A DNA stretch of 64,000 nt from Gammaproteobacteria bacterium (GCA_022826885.1 JAJDUB010000002.1:62001-126000); one strand, 5' to 3'; shown: positions 8,192 through 17,145, numbered from the stretch's first letter. The notes: generated by a model from the letters alone, not told the origin. Numbers and translations are program-made.

Positions 8192-9469
8192 TCAATTCGA
8201 CTCATGAAGTGGCAATGTTATGTCATCGTTTGGCAGTGCTCCATACCGGCCTTGCAAATAGCCTAATTCAATATTGTCGCCCTTGCGCGTTCGAATATCC
8301 GTCAGCGGATAGAGTTCCGTAGCTCCCTCCGGGGTCTTTTCAGTAAACCAGAGTTGATCGCGTCTCAGTACGGACGACTTCATCAGGTTGGTATTGTGAG
8401 TTGTCGCAATAAGCTGTGCGCCGTTTCGGTTTATCTCCGGCCGGCAGAATAACTTCAGTATCGCCTCACTGGCATAGGTGTGCAGGCTGGCATCCACTTC
8501 GTCTATGCATAGCAGAGTACCCTCATCCAATGCCTGGTATGCCAGGCTGAGCACTATCAATAACCGCCGTGTTCCGGCGCTTTCCGAATCCAGGTCAAGA
8601 TAAACCGACTCTCCCTGCCGGCCACGATGAGCCAGTTCAATAGCAACATGCTTATCATACTTGTCGGGTTCAATTTTTATGGTACCACCTGATAACTTTT
8701 CAACTATAGCAACTATGTCTCGACGCATTGCTCGATCTTTATCCGAAATATCAGTCTCCCTTTTTTGGTAACCAATAACTCCAGTATTGATAGATGTTAA
8801 GAATTCGATTACTCGTTGATCCGGATCATTTCCTGTATATAGTGCTGAAGCCGTTGTACTCGGTACTGAAATCGAACTGGCAAAATCAATTGACCTGAAA
8901 TACTCGTATATTTTTGATAGCTGCTCATGGCTGTTCTGTGCAGCCGCTGACAAAAACAGGCTATTGGGTCTGGTCAATTCGGCAATGTTGTTGTTCCGTC
9001 CCTTCAACCAGCGTCCAAAATTAAATTCGCCATTGTCGCGCTCGAACATCCTTCTGCGATGTGATCCGGGAAAAGCGTACAGCCACTCCGAGACAAAAAC
9101 GTCATCTGTCGTTTCAAATCCATAATGGTATCTTACGTCATCAATAACGAAGTCGATTTCGAACCTGGACGGGGTTTGCGAACAAGTTGAGTCAAGCTTA
9201 AATGCATCGCGTGGTACGCCACCACCGGGTTCACCCTGGGTATGCGACCACAATACCATTCCCTGCATGGCGGCTATTGCATTCACGACATTGGATTTGC
9301 CTGATGCATTGGCGCCATAGATCACTATCGCGGGTAAAACTGACCCGCTCGGCACCGCTTTGCAGTCAATCAGCCCATCGCTTCGATCTCTCAACGAAGA
9401 TGCGGCGAAGGACAATTCCTGCTTCTCGCGAATGGAAAGGTGATTTGCTACAGCAAAGCGTAACAGCAT
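8192..9469 (-). CDS. AAA family ATPase (AAA_21/AAA_15, RloA/Abi-like)
   Basis: GANASGKSNVVNAIAAM Walker A, GTLLCIDEVDASLHTYASEAIL Walker B, AGTRRLLIVL signature-like motif, QLIATTHNTNLM. Confidence 0.85.
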   Translation of the reverse strand: MLLRFAVANHLSIREKQELSFAASSLRDRSDGLIDCKAVPSGSVLPAIVIYGANASGKSNVVNAIAAMQGMVLWSHTQGEPGGGVPRDAFKLDSTCSQTPSRFEIDFVIDDVRYHYGFETTDDVFVSEWLYAFPGSHRRRMFERDNGEFNFGRWLKGRNNNIAELTRPNSLFLSAAAQNSHEQLSKIYEYFRSIDFASSISVPSTTASALYTGNDPDQRVIEFLTSINTGVIGYQKRETDISDKDRAMRRDIVAIVEKLSGGTIKIEPDKYDKHVAIELAHRGRQGESVYLDLDSESAGTRRLLIVLSLAYQALDEGTLLCIDEVDASLHTYASEAILKLFCRPEINRNGAQLIATTHNTNLMKSSVLRRDQLWFTEKTPEGATELYPLTDIRTRKGDNIELGYLQGRYGALPNDDITLPLHESN

Positions 9470-9747
9470 TGGTTTATTCCTATCAAGTCATTTAGATTGC
9501 AGAATTATAGCATTATTCGTAAGTTTATCGCAAATTCTCTCGTAACGTGCATTCACCTATGTTAAATTACCATGGATCGAAGGCGCGATGACTGCTTCAT
9601 CGGGGGTGTAGAATTATCTATACAAATAGCAGTTTGTCTAAATGCCGAATGGTTCAGTTCCTTCTCGATAGAATCCTTGTATTTATTCTGCATTTATTCT
9701 GCATCATGCACTATTTGTTCTGCATTTATTCTGCGTGTAACACGGGG

Positions 9748-9804
9748 TCAGGTCGCACAATGCACAATTATTAGCAGGTATGCGCATTGTGCGACCTGTC
9801 CCTG
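9748..9804. repeat. Palindromic repeat: caggtcgcacaatgc ... gcattgtgcgacctg
   Basis: Inverted arms read directly in gggtcaggtcgcacaatgcacaattattagcaggtatgcgcattgtgcgacctgtccc. Confidence 0.7.
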
Positions 9805-9814
9805 TTCACCCTCG

Positions 9815-9900
9815 TTTGAAAGAAAAAGATATGCGTTTTTCTTTCAAAAGAATATGGGTAAACACGCGCACAGCACTGACAGTTCTAGCATGGAGAGAGG
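9815..9900. repeat. Hairpin repeat copy 1 (tttgaaagaaaaa-gatatgcg-tttttctttcaaa, then ...gtaaacacgcgcacagcactgacagttctag)
   Basis: 13-bp perfect stem, 8-nt loop; same stem and right flank as copies at 10914 and 12953. Confidence 0.9.
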
Positions 9901-9902
9901 AA

Positions 9903-10021
9903 GGGGTCGGACTTCCCTAACTAATCGGACCCTATGGTTGCCCTAATGAGTGGTCAATCAGCAAAATACCTTGGGTCGGAAATCTGTTCGGTTGATGAGG
10001 CTGGCGCTGCTCCCGGTAGCC
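9903..10021. pseudogene. Duplicated 3' end/flank of the DUF3782-like gene at 11347..11871
   Basis: ctaatcggaccctatggttgccct[a/g]atgagtggtcaatcagc[a/t]aaataccttgggtcggaaatctg[t/c]tcggttgatga also occurs at 11310-11413. Confidence 0.75.
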
Positions 10022-10496
10022 TGAAATCAGTTTTGGTAAACGCCCAGCCCCTCTCTCGGCCATATATCCTGGAAATTATTTTATCTTCAATACCTTACAT
10101 AAGTAATTTGCGATTATATTTTCAGGAAAATTACTATTTTCTTCTAAAAAAATTCTCTTGAAGCTGCCATCCATTAAAGCTAGAATATACTTAATACAGC
10201 CGTCACGCCTCTAAACACAGCAATCACTCTCAATGTGTTGAGCTTGCCGTTAATGCGCAACCTTGGCGGCTTTTTTTTGCCTGCGTTTTGAGGACCCCGG
10301 TGGTTGAAGCCTACACGAAATCCCCTCTCACGGTCGAGCAGTACAACCACGGGGTCAGGTCGCACAACGCACACGAAGAGTAACGTACTCTGACCCTCAG
10401 GATATTTCAGGGGGACAGGGTTAGCCAGACCCACGAGACAGACCCCCGCTTGCAACATGCGGAAGCATGCCTGAAATCCGTCCTCGCCCTTGCGGC

Positions 10497-10700
10497 TTAC
10501 TGAGCAACTCCGGGGGACAGCAGGATTTGGAAAAGTATGCCAATGCCGGCGATGATGATGGTGGCAAAAACGAACAATGAGCCAACCATCCATTTGATAA
10601 GCCGGGCTTCAAGGCCGGCAATATCAGCCTTTGTCGCCAGTTGCGGTAGCTGTGACACTTGAATGACGTCCTCCGAGGCTTTGGTTGCACTCTCCTCCGC
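10497..10700 (-). CDS. Short DUF1640/coiled-coil-TM-like protein fragment (paralogue of 13079..13408)
   Basis: EESATKASEDVIQVSQLPQLATKADIAGLEARLIKWMVGSLFVFATIIIAGIGILFQILLSPGVAQ. The listed ORF start (10769) lies beyond a terminator-like hairpin, so its N-terminus is doubtful. Confidence 0.4.
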   Translation of the reverse strand, partial: AEESATKASEDVIQVSQLPQLATKADIAGLEARLIKWMVGSLFVFATIIIAGIGILFQILLSPGVAQ

Positions 10701-10730
10701 TTCATAATACTTTCCCTGTATTGCAAATGA

Positions 10731-10755
10731 AAAAACCGCCTCAGTGGCGGTTTTT
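10731..10755. terminator. Bidirectional terminator-like hairpin aaaaaccgcc-tcagt-ggcggttttt
   Basis: 10-bp perfect inverted repeat with A/T tracts on both sides. Confidence 0.65.
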
Positions 10756-10830
10756 CCGCCCCAAGCCAATATTGGGAATAACCTGGCAAGGGGTGAGTTG
10801 TGTGTAAATTATCAAATATGGCAGTGAACC

Positions 10831-10996
10831 TGTCAATATCAATTGTCAGTCACACCAGCACCAGCAAGACCGCTCCCTGGCAGGGGCAAATTCGGGACAG
10901 TGATGGCTTCTACTATACTTTTGAAAGAAAAAGACATGCGTTTTTCTTTCAAAAGTATATGAGTAAACACGCGCACAGCACTGACAGTTCTAGTAT
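10831..10996. repeat. Hairpin repeat copy 2 with 19-bp perfect stem (10914-10932/10941-10959)
   Basis: tatacttttgaaagaaaaa-gacatgcg-tttttctttcaaaagtata; left flank (ccagcaccag...ggcaaattcg[g/a]gacagt) shared with copy 3. Confidence 0.9.
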
Positions 10997-11000
10997 CCCG

Positions 11001-11234
11001 CTATTTTGAAAACTCACTCCACAAGTTCCGTACTTCCTTTAATTCTTCTCTGTCAAAACCTAATGGCATCAAAACGTCTTTCACATCTTCATAGGTTTGT
11101 GGATTACTGCCATTAGGAATATTTTCTATTGTCAAATGATGTAAGATTTTTGTTACGACATAGTGATCAGAATGACCAGATGTATTAATAATCCACTCCC
11201 AAAATGTCAACTTAGAACCCATAATAAAACTCAC
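11001..11234 (-). CDS. Hypothetical small protein
   Basis: 77-aa ORF with plausible composition; no family recognised. Confidence 0.35.
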   Translation of the reverse strand: MSFIMGSKLTFWEWIINTSGHSDHYVVTKILHHLTIENIPNGSNPQTYEDVKDVLMPLGFDREELKEVRNLWSEFSK

Positions 11235-11346
11235 TGATTTTCTGTGTTTATCAAAATTTTTCTCAAAAAAATAATTAACATTCCGGAGGAAGGGATCGGA
11301 CCTCCCAAACTAATCGGACCCTATGGTTGCCCTGATGAGTGGTCAA

Positions 11347-11871
11347 TCAGCTAAATACCTTGGGTCGGAAATCTGTCCGGTTGATGATGCCGGCGCTGCT
11401 CCCGGTAGCCCGGATGACAAACAGACCCTGCCGCTCCGCATATACCTCCGCTGATTCTTCAACTTCCAAATACGCTACCGCGCCCAATATTCTCCAGCCC
11501 CTGCAGTGCCTCATCCAGTCTTTGAATTTGGCTAACCTCTCCAAAAAATCCGTGACATCCTCTGTCCGCAACGAAACCCTGACTTCCACCGGGATCACTT
11601 CCTCTTTGCCAACGGCCATAACATCATACCAAATACGCTCGCCTTCATGCGTGCCATGTCCGTTGACCGATGTCGACTGCACTTCTATCCCTTTCTTTTT
11701 CAGCAGTACATACAGGTCATTCTTCACCAGACTGTCTATCAGCCTGCTGCGCGGATCGCTAAAAAGCGCTTCCAGGTCGGGGAACCACGGGTGAGTCTCT
11801 TCCGGTACAGCCCGCAGAGTACTGCAGATTACTTCAGGCTTGGCAGGTGCTTGATGCAGGTTGTTTTCCAT
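11347..11871 (-). CDS. DUF3782-like / PD-(D/E)XK-type hypothetical protein
   Basis: YDVMAVGKEEVIPVEVRVSLRTEDVTDFLERLAKFKDWM...GAVAYLEVEESAEVYAERQGLFVIRATGSSAGIINRTDFRPKVF. Confidence 0.6.
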   Translation of the reverse strand: MENNLHQAPAKPEVICSTLRAVPEETHPWFPDLEALFSDPRSRLIDSLVKNDLYVLLKKKGIEVQSTSVNGHGTHEGERIWYDVMAVGKEEVIPVEVRVSLRTEDVTDFLERLAKFKDWMRHCRGWRILGAVAYLEVEESAEVYAERQGLFVIRATGSSAGIINRTDFRPKVFS

Positions 11872-11913
11872 GATGGCATTCTCCTTTTCTGTTTTGAATG
11901 TGTCTGATACAAC

Positions 11914-12294
11914 TCAACGGATCAATTCCACCGCAATATCCATATCGAGTGTGGCCCATGCCCGGTCTGCGGTAAGGACCCTGGTCTGCTCTCGAATTGC
12001 CAGAGCCAGGCAGGCACGGTCGCCGAGCGACAGCCCCGCATCCCGGGTTGTTGTACGCATCAAACCCGCTGTAATAGCGAGGGATTCGTCAAAAGGATAG
12101 ATATTAAGGCCGAAAGCCAGGAGGGATGCGCGGGCATCATCTTCGCTTGCACCAAGGTCAATATATCGTGTAATAACTTCGGAGGCGTTCACCGCTGATA
12201 TTATCCCGTCATTCAATGCCTGTGCCGCAATATCCGCTCCCTCTTCCTCAAAGGTGATCGCCAGCAGGGCAGAGCTGTCGAAGACGATACTCAT
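11914..12294 (-). CDS. PIN-domain toxin (VapC-like)
   Basis: MSIVFDSSALLAITFEEEG... NASEVITRYID... LSLGDRACLALAIREQTRVLTADRAW. Confidence 0.85.
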   Translation of the reverse strand: MSIVFDSSALLAITFEEEGADIAAQALNDGIISAVNASEVITRYIDLGASEDDARASLLAFGLNIYPFDESLAITAGLMRTTTRDAGLSLGDRACLALAIREQTRVLTADRAWATLDMDIAVELIR

Positions 12295-12794
12295 TCCTCC
12301 CCCCACATAGTCCGTCTGTCCTTGAGGAATTGATCGACAATGCTCACTCCCGATTTCTTATATTTTCTCATGCGGGACTGAACCTGTTCGACTGCAACGG
12401 CAGGAGAAACCACACGGAGTTCTCCTGCCTCAACACGGACCGTTACGCGGCCGTCTTCTTCCAGTTGCATCGCTTCGCGCATCTCAAGAGGAATCGAAAA
12501 CCGGCCGTCCGGCGCAACCCTGAACGACTGAGGCTCGACATCACAAGGTTTAGTGGACGAAACAGTCAACGGACCCGGTTGCAGTTTATGCCAGGCCCTC
12601 CAGTACTGGTACTGCGTGTTGGCAGTATTTGCATTGCCATTTTCTGCCGTGAAACGTTCTATGACTTCACGGCGCTTTGCAGGGCGATCCTTTTCGCGTG
12701 TAATCTCATCTGCAATTTCCCAGACCCGTCCGGTCTTGGTGCCGGGCCTGGGCCGGTGATATGGCGCTGCTTGGTCTACTGATGGATTTAGCAT
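12291..12794 (-). CDS. AbrB/SpoVT-type antitoxin with long N-terminal domain
   Basis: C-terminal FRVAPDGRFSIPLEMREAMQLEEDGRVTVRVEAGELRVVSP swapped-hairpin pattern; overlaps the PIN gene by 4 bp. Confidence 0.7.
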   Translation of the reverse strand: MLNPSVDQAAPYHRPRPGTKTGRVWEIADEITREKDRPAKRREVIERFTAENGNANTANTQYQYWRAWHKLQPGPLTVSSTKPCDVEPQSFRVAPDGRFSIPLEMREAMQLEEDGRVTVRVEAGELRVVSPAVAVEQVQSRMRKYKKSGVSIVDQFLKDRRTMWGEE

Positions 12795-12864
12795 ATTTAA
12801 TCTCCATTCTGTATGTATTATGGTAATTTAGAACATAAATACCATTTTGTCAACTATTTTTTCT

Positions 12865-13050
12865 GATGACATCAATTGTTAGTCCCACCAGCACCAATAA
12901 GGCCGCTTCCTGACAAGAGGCAAATTCGAGACAGTCATGGCTACTACTATTCTTTTGAAAGAAAAAGACATGCGTTTTTCTTTCAAAAATATATGGGTAA
13001 ACACGCGCACAGCACTGACAGTTCTAGTATGTAGAGGAAGGGGTCGGTCC
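12865..13050. repeat. Hairpin repeat copy 3 (stem 12953-12966/12975-12988)
   Basis: ttttgaaagaaaaa-gacatgcg-tttttctttcaaaa plus shared left and right flanks. Confidence 0.9.
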
Positions 13051-13078
13051 TCCCTAAATCCGTCCTCGCTCTTGCAGC

Positions 13079-13408
13079 TTACTGAGCAACTCCGGGGGAC
13101 AGCAGGATTTGGAAAAGTATGCCAATGTCGGCGATGATGATGGTGGCAAAAGCGAACAATGAGCCAACCATCCATTTGATAAGCCGGGATTCCGCTGCCG
13201 TTATCTTCTTTTCCAAAAGTGCAATGTCGGCCTTTGTCGCCAGTTGCGGTGGCTGTGACACTTGAATGACGTCCTCCGGGGCTTTGGTTGCACTCTCCTC
13301 CGATGTGCCGACTTCAATAAATTCCTTGTAGAGTGCGGTACTGCTCAAGTCAGCTTGAGCACCGCGACCATCACCGCCAGACCGCTGAGAAAATACCAGG
13401 TCATCCAC
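13079..13408 (-). CDS. Short DUF1640/coiled-coil-TM-like protein
   Basis: LATKADIALLEKKITAAESRLIKWMVGSLFAFATIIIADIGILFQIL; near-identical C-terminus to 10497 ORF. Confidence 0.45.
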   Translation of the reverse strand: MDDLVFSQRSGGDGRGAQADLSSTALYKEFIEVGTSEESATKAPEDVIQVSQPPQLATKADIALLEKKITAAESRLIKWMVGSLFAFATIIIADIGILFQILLSPGVAQ

Positions 13409-13755
13409 TTGATCATTTCAACCTTGAGCGTTTGCGCGCTGACCTCTACATCCTGCTTGGTGGCAATGTTATCCAGAATATTTTTCAGGTCGTCCTCGAT
13501 GGCCATGTTCTTCTTGATTTCCTCAAGGTTGTCCCTGACGGCCTTAATATCCTGCCGGACGGTCTCGATATCCTGCCGGGTCGCCAGGTTGCTGAGCAGG
13601 TCTCCCTGCTCCGCGGCCAGCGTTTCCGCCTGTTGCTCGTTGAACCCGCCGTCGGTCATTCGTTTCACATACCCGTGGCTGTCAAATATCAGCGTATCTT
13701 TCACTACCGCCTGGTAATGGCCGGCCGTCGCTCCGATTGGTTTCGTTTCGGTCAT
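13345..13755 (-). CDS. DUF1640-like coiled-coil membrane-anchored protein
   Basis: MTETKPIGATAGHYQAVVKDTLIFDSHGYVKRMTDGGFNEQQAETLAAEQGDLLSNLATRQDIETVRQDIKAVRDNLEEIKKN...MIKWMTWYFLSGLAVMVAVLKLT; start set to the MTETKP methionine (approximate). Confidence 0.7.
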   Translation of the reverse strand: MTETKPIGATAGHYQAVVKDTLIFDSHGYVKRMTDGGFNEQQAETLAAEQGDLLSNLATRQDIETVRQDIKAVRDNLEEIKKNMAIEDDLKNILDNIATKQDVEVSAQTLKVEMIKWMTWYFLSGLAVMVAVLKLT

Positions 13756-14045
13756 TGTAACCTCCCTGCTTGTCCCTGTGGACTGGTAAATATTGATATA
13801 AACCTGATTGACGGGTGAAGTCGTCAATCCTTGTCTCAACCCTACAGGAGAGGGGGCCGGGCGTCAACAAAAAAAGACAACACTTTGATTGCAGATGAAT
13901 GGGGTCGAACCAACATAACCCCGACAAAAAAACATGCCGCATTAAAACGTCAGTCTCCGATCACCCTGGTAAAATACGATGGAGGTAACATTGTATAATA
14001 CGTGACCTGCTTTGGTAATTCATGTGAAGCCACGGTAACACAGAC

Positions 14046-15110
14046 ATGTCCCTCGGACCGATAATGCTGGACCTGCGCGGCGTCGAGTTGCAGGCGGATG
14101 AGCGGGAGATGCTGCTGCACCCGCTGGTCGGCGGGGTCATCCTGTTTGCGCGCAACTACCGGGACCCGGAGACGTTGATCTCGCTCACGTCCCGCATTCA
14201 CGAACTGCGCAGTCCTCCGCTGCTGATCGCCGTGGATCACGAAGGCGGGCGGGTGCAGCGTTTCCACCAGGGCTTTACCCGCCTGCCCCCCGGACGCTGC
14301 TTCGGCGACCTGTACGGGCACGATGCAAGCAAGGCCTTGAAACTGGTGGAAGATACCGGCTGGCTGCTGGCCGGCGAACTGCTCGCTGCCGGTGTCGATA
14401 TCAGTTTTACCCCGGTGCTGGACCTGGATACCGGCGTCAGTTCCTTCCTGGGCGATCGCACCTACCATCATTCCCCGGACGTGGTGGCGCGCCTGGGGCA
14501 ATTCCTGGTGAAAGGCATGCGCAGCGCCGGCATGACGGCGGTAGGCAAACACTTCCCGGGACACGGCAACGTGAAAGGCGATTCCCATCACGAGGTGCCG
14601 GTGGACGAACGGGATTACGGCGCCATATTGATGGCGGACCTGGTGCCGTTTGAACGCCTGATCGGTGCGGGTCTGGCGGCCGTTATGCCGGCCCATGTCA
14701 TTTATTCCAGGGTGGATGATAAACCCGCCGGTTTCTCCAGTGTGTGGTTGAAACAGATACTGCGGGGGCGGTTGAACTTCCAGGGAGTCATCTTCAGTGA
14801 CGATATCAGCATGGCGGGCGCGGAATTTGCGGGGAGTTACCCGGAACGGGCATACAGCGCGCTGGATGCCGGTTGCGACATGGTCCTGGTATGCAATAAC
14901 CAGGCGGCTGCCCGTGAACTCCTGGATGAGTTGAAGATCAGTCCGGACCCCGCATCCCAGCTCAGGCTGATGCGCATGCACGGCGCCGATCCCGGCATAT
15001 CCTTTACCGATTTATGCAGCAGCGAAAGGCGCTTGCGAATCGCCGGGGAGATTTCCGGGCTGGACGTGGCGCCGGAACTGGAACTCGATGATGACGGCAT
15101 CGCCGGTTAA
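14046..15110 (+). CDS. nagZ: Beta-N-acetylhexosaminidase NagZ
   Basis: AVDHEGGRVQRF, GKHFPGHGNVKGDSHHEVPVDER, FSDDISMAGA motifs. Confidence 0.95.
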   Translation: MSLGPIMLDLRGVELQADEREMLLHPLVGGVILFARNYRDPETLISLTSRIHELRSPPLLIAVDHEGGRVQRFHQGFTRLPPGRCFGDLYGHDASKALKLVEDTGWLLAGELLAAGVDISFTPVLDLDTGVSSFLGDRTYHHSPDVVARLGQFLVKGMRSAGMTAVGKHFPGHGNVKGDSHHEVPVDERDYGAILMADLVPFERLIGAGLAAVMPAHVIYSRVDDKPAGFSSVWLKQILRGRLNFQGVIFSDDISMAGAEFAGSYPERAYSALDAGCDMVLVCNNQAAARELLDELKISPDPASQLRLMRMHGADPGISFTDLCSSERRLRIAGEISGLDVAPELELDDDGIAG

Positions 15111-16011
15111 CAGGCTCGCATTCATCCTGTTGCTGTTCTGGACCGGAGTGGTCCCGGCGGCAGATCCCGGCTGCCGCCCTCTACAGATCAGTGAAACTCC
15201 CTATTCCGGCCCCGATGAGTACGGGCAGGGCCTGTTATGGCAGGTAACTCAACAAGACGCCCCGCCGAGCTACCTGTTCGGCACCATCCACGTTGCCGAG
15301 CGCCACGTCAGCGCGCAACTGGACAAGGTCAGGGACGTCCTGGCCGGCAGCGAGATTTTCGTCATGGAAGCGATATTTGACCCGGACGGCATCGAATCAC
15401 TGCGCGGAATGATGTTCTTCACCGACGGCACGCGGCTGCAGGACGTCATTCCTGCCGGCCTGTTTGCCGAGACGCTGGCGATACTGGGCGCCTATCACGT
15501 CACGGAGACCGACCTGGCTGCCATGAAACCCTGGGCTGCCTACCTGACCATGAGTTATCCCGCCGACATGGGCGTCATCCTGGACCAGCGCCTGCTGCAC
15601 CTGGCGCTGGAAGCGGGACTCGATACCATGGGCCTTGAATCCGTGGTAGAACAGGGCGGCCTGTTCAATAGTTTTTCCCTTGACGATCAGGTACGATTGT
15701 TGACGGACGCCGTCTGCCACCGCGGGATACTGGAGGAGGATTTTGCGAAAATGATCTCGCTGTACGCAGACGGGGACCTCGCGGGATTGTCTTCCTACGG
15801 GCAGCGTTACTCGTTCGATGACAATACATTGTACGAAACGCTGACGGACAGGCTGCTCACCAGGAGAAACCGCCTGATGACCGAAAGAATGCAGGCGGCG
15901 TTGGAGGCAGGCAGTGCATTTATCGCCGTGGGCGCGTTGCACCTGCCCGGTGAAGAAGGCATCCTGGCTTTGCTTGAACGGCGCGGCTTTGAAATAACCC
16001 GGGTGTTCTGA
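15088..16011 (+). CDS. TraB/GumN family protein
   Basis: SYLFGTIHVAERHV..., FVMEAIFD..., LYETLTDRLLTRRNRLMTERMQAALEAGSAFIAVGALHLPGEEGILALLERRGF. Confidence 0.85.
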   Translation: MMTASPVNRLAFILLLFWTGVVPAADPGCRPLQISETPYSGPDEYGQGLLWQVTQQDAPPSYLFGTIHVAERHVSAQLDKVRDVLAGSEIFVMEAIFDPDGIESLRGMMFFTDGTRLQDVIPAGLFAETLAILGAYHVTETDLAAMKPWAAYLTMSYPADMGVILDQRLLHLALEAGLDTMGLESVVEQGGLFNSFSLDDQVRLLTDAVCHRGILEEDFAKMISLYADGDLAGLSSYGQRYSFDDNTLYETLTDRLLTRRNRLMTERMQAALEAGSAFIAVGALHLPGEEGILALLERRGFEITRVF

Positions 16012-16033
16012 TGACTGAAACAACGAGGCGGAA

Positions 16034-17134
16034 GTGGAATTAACTCAATACATAAGCGTTGTCTGGAACTATCTCATGCATGAGGCATGGATAGTACAGG
16101 TCTTGATCATCCTCCTGTTAGCCTTGTTCATGAACTGGCTGCAGAAAAGAGCGATGACAAGATTGCTGGTCCGTGTCCGCAAGACCAGGATTCCCTGGGA
16201 CACTGCATTGTTCGAAGCCGTCGGCAAGCCGTTGACCGCACTGATATGGCTTATCGGCATTACCCTGGCTGCCGACATCGTCAAACACGAGTTGGACGCA
16301 GCTATTTTCGAGATCGTGAACCCGATCCGCGAAGTCGGTGTCATCGCGGTCATTGCCTGGTTCCTGGTCAGATTCGTCAACCGTGCCGAAATACACTATC
16401 TCAAGTCACGAGAGGATGCCGGCGCGCCGATTGACCGCACTACGGCCGATGCCGTCGCCAAGTTAGTGCGCATAGTAATTTTTGTCATTGCATTCCTGAT
16501 CCTGTTGCAGACCCTGGGTTTCAGCGTGGCCGGGGTACTGGCCTTCGGCGGCGTAGGCGGTATCGTGGTCGGGTTCGCAGCCAGGGATTTACTGGCCAAC
16601 TTTTTCGGCGGCCTGATGATCTACCTGGACCGGCCCTTCGAAGTAGGCGACTGGATCCGTTCCCCCGACAAGGAGATAGAAGGCACCGTGGAGAACATCG
16701 GCTGGAGACTGACGCGGATACGCACCTTCGATAAAAGGCCGTTATACGTTCCCAACTCCGTGTTTGCCACTATCGCCGTGGAGAACCCGCAACGGATGAC
16801 CAACCGGCGCATCTATGAAACCATCGGCATTCGTTATGAAGACGCCGGCAAGATGGCCGCAATCACCCATGACGTGAAGCAGATGCTGCGCGAGCATCCC
16901 GAGATTGATACGAAGCAGACCATGATAGTCAATTTCGTCAAGTTCGCCCCCTCGTCGCTGGATTTTTTCGTGTATACGTTTACCCGGACCACCCAGTGGA
17001 TCAGGTTCCATGAGATCAAGGAAGACGTGATGCTGAAGATCCTGGAGATTATCGAGCGCCACGGCGCCGAGAGCGCGTTCCCGACTTCGACAATTCACAT
17101 AGCCCCCGGGCAGGCCGGCATGCCGGAGGGCTGA
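16034..17134 (+). CDS. MscS-family mechanosensitive ion channel
   Basis: FGGVGGIVVGFAARDLLANFFGGLMIYLDRPFEVGDWI MscS core. Confidence 0.93.
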   Translation: MELTQYISVVWNYLMHEAWIVQVLIILLLALFMNWLQKRAMTRLLVRVRKTRIPWDTALFEAVGKPLTALIWLIGITLAADIVKHELDAAIFEIVNPIREVGVIAVIAWFLVRFVNRAEIHYLKSREDAGAPIDRTTADAVAKLVRIVIFVIAFLILLQTLGFSVAGVLAFGGVGGIVVGFAARDLLANFFGGLMIYLDRPFEVGDWIRSPDKEIEGTVENIGWRLTRIRTFDKRPLYVPNSVFATIAVENPQRMTNRRIYETIGIRYEDAGKMAAITHDVKQMLREHPEIDTKQTMIVNFVKFAPSSLDFFVYTFTRTTQWIRFHEIKEDVMLKILEIIERHGAESAFPTSTIHIAPGQAGMPEG

Positions 17135-17145
17135 GCCGGGTACTC

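Noticed and set aside
9572-9946. 124-aa plus-strand ORF
   Set aside because: Spans the palindrome at 9748 and hairpin repeat copy 1; low-complexity composition, probably non-coding.
10180-10789. Overlapping 137-aa and 122-aa minus-strand ORFs
   Set aside because: Out-of-frame readings through the duplicated DUF1640-like segment and repeats.
13950-14981. 343-aa minus-strand ORF opposite nagZ
   Set aside because: Antisense of nagZ with atypical His/Gln-rich composition.
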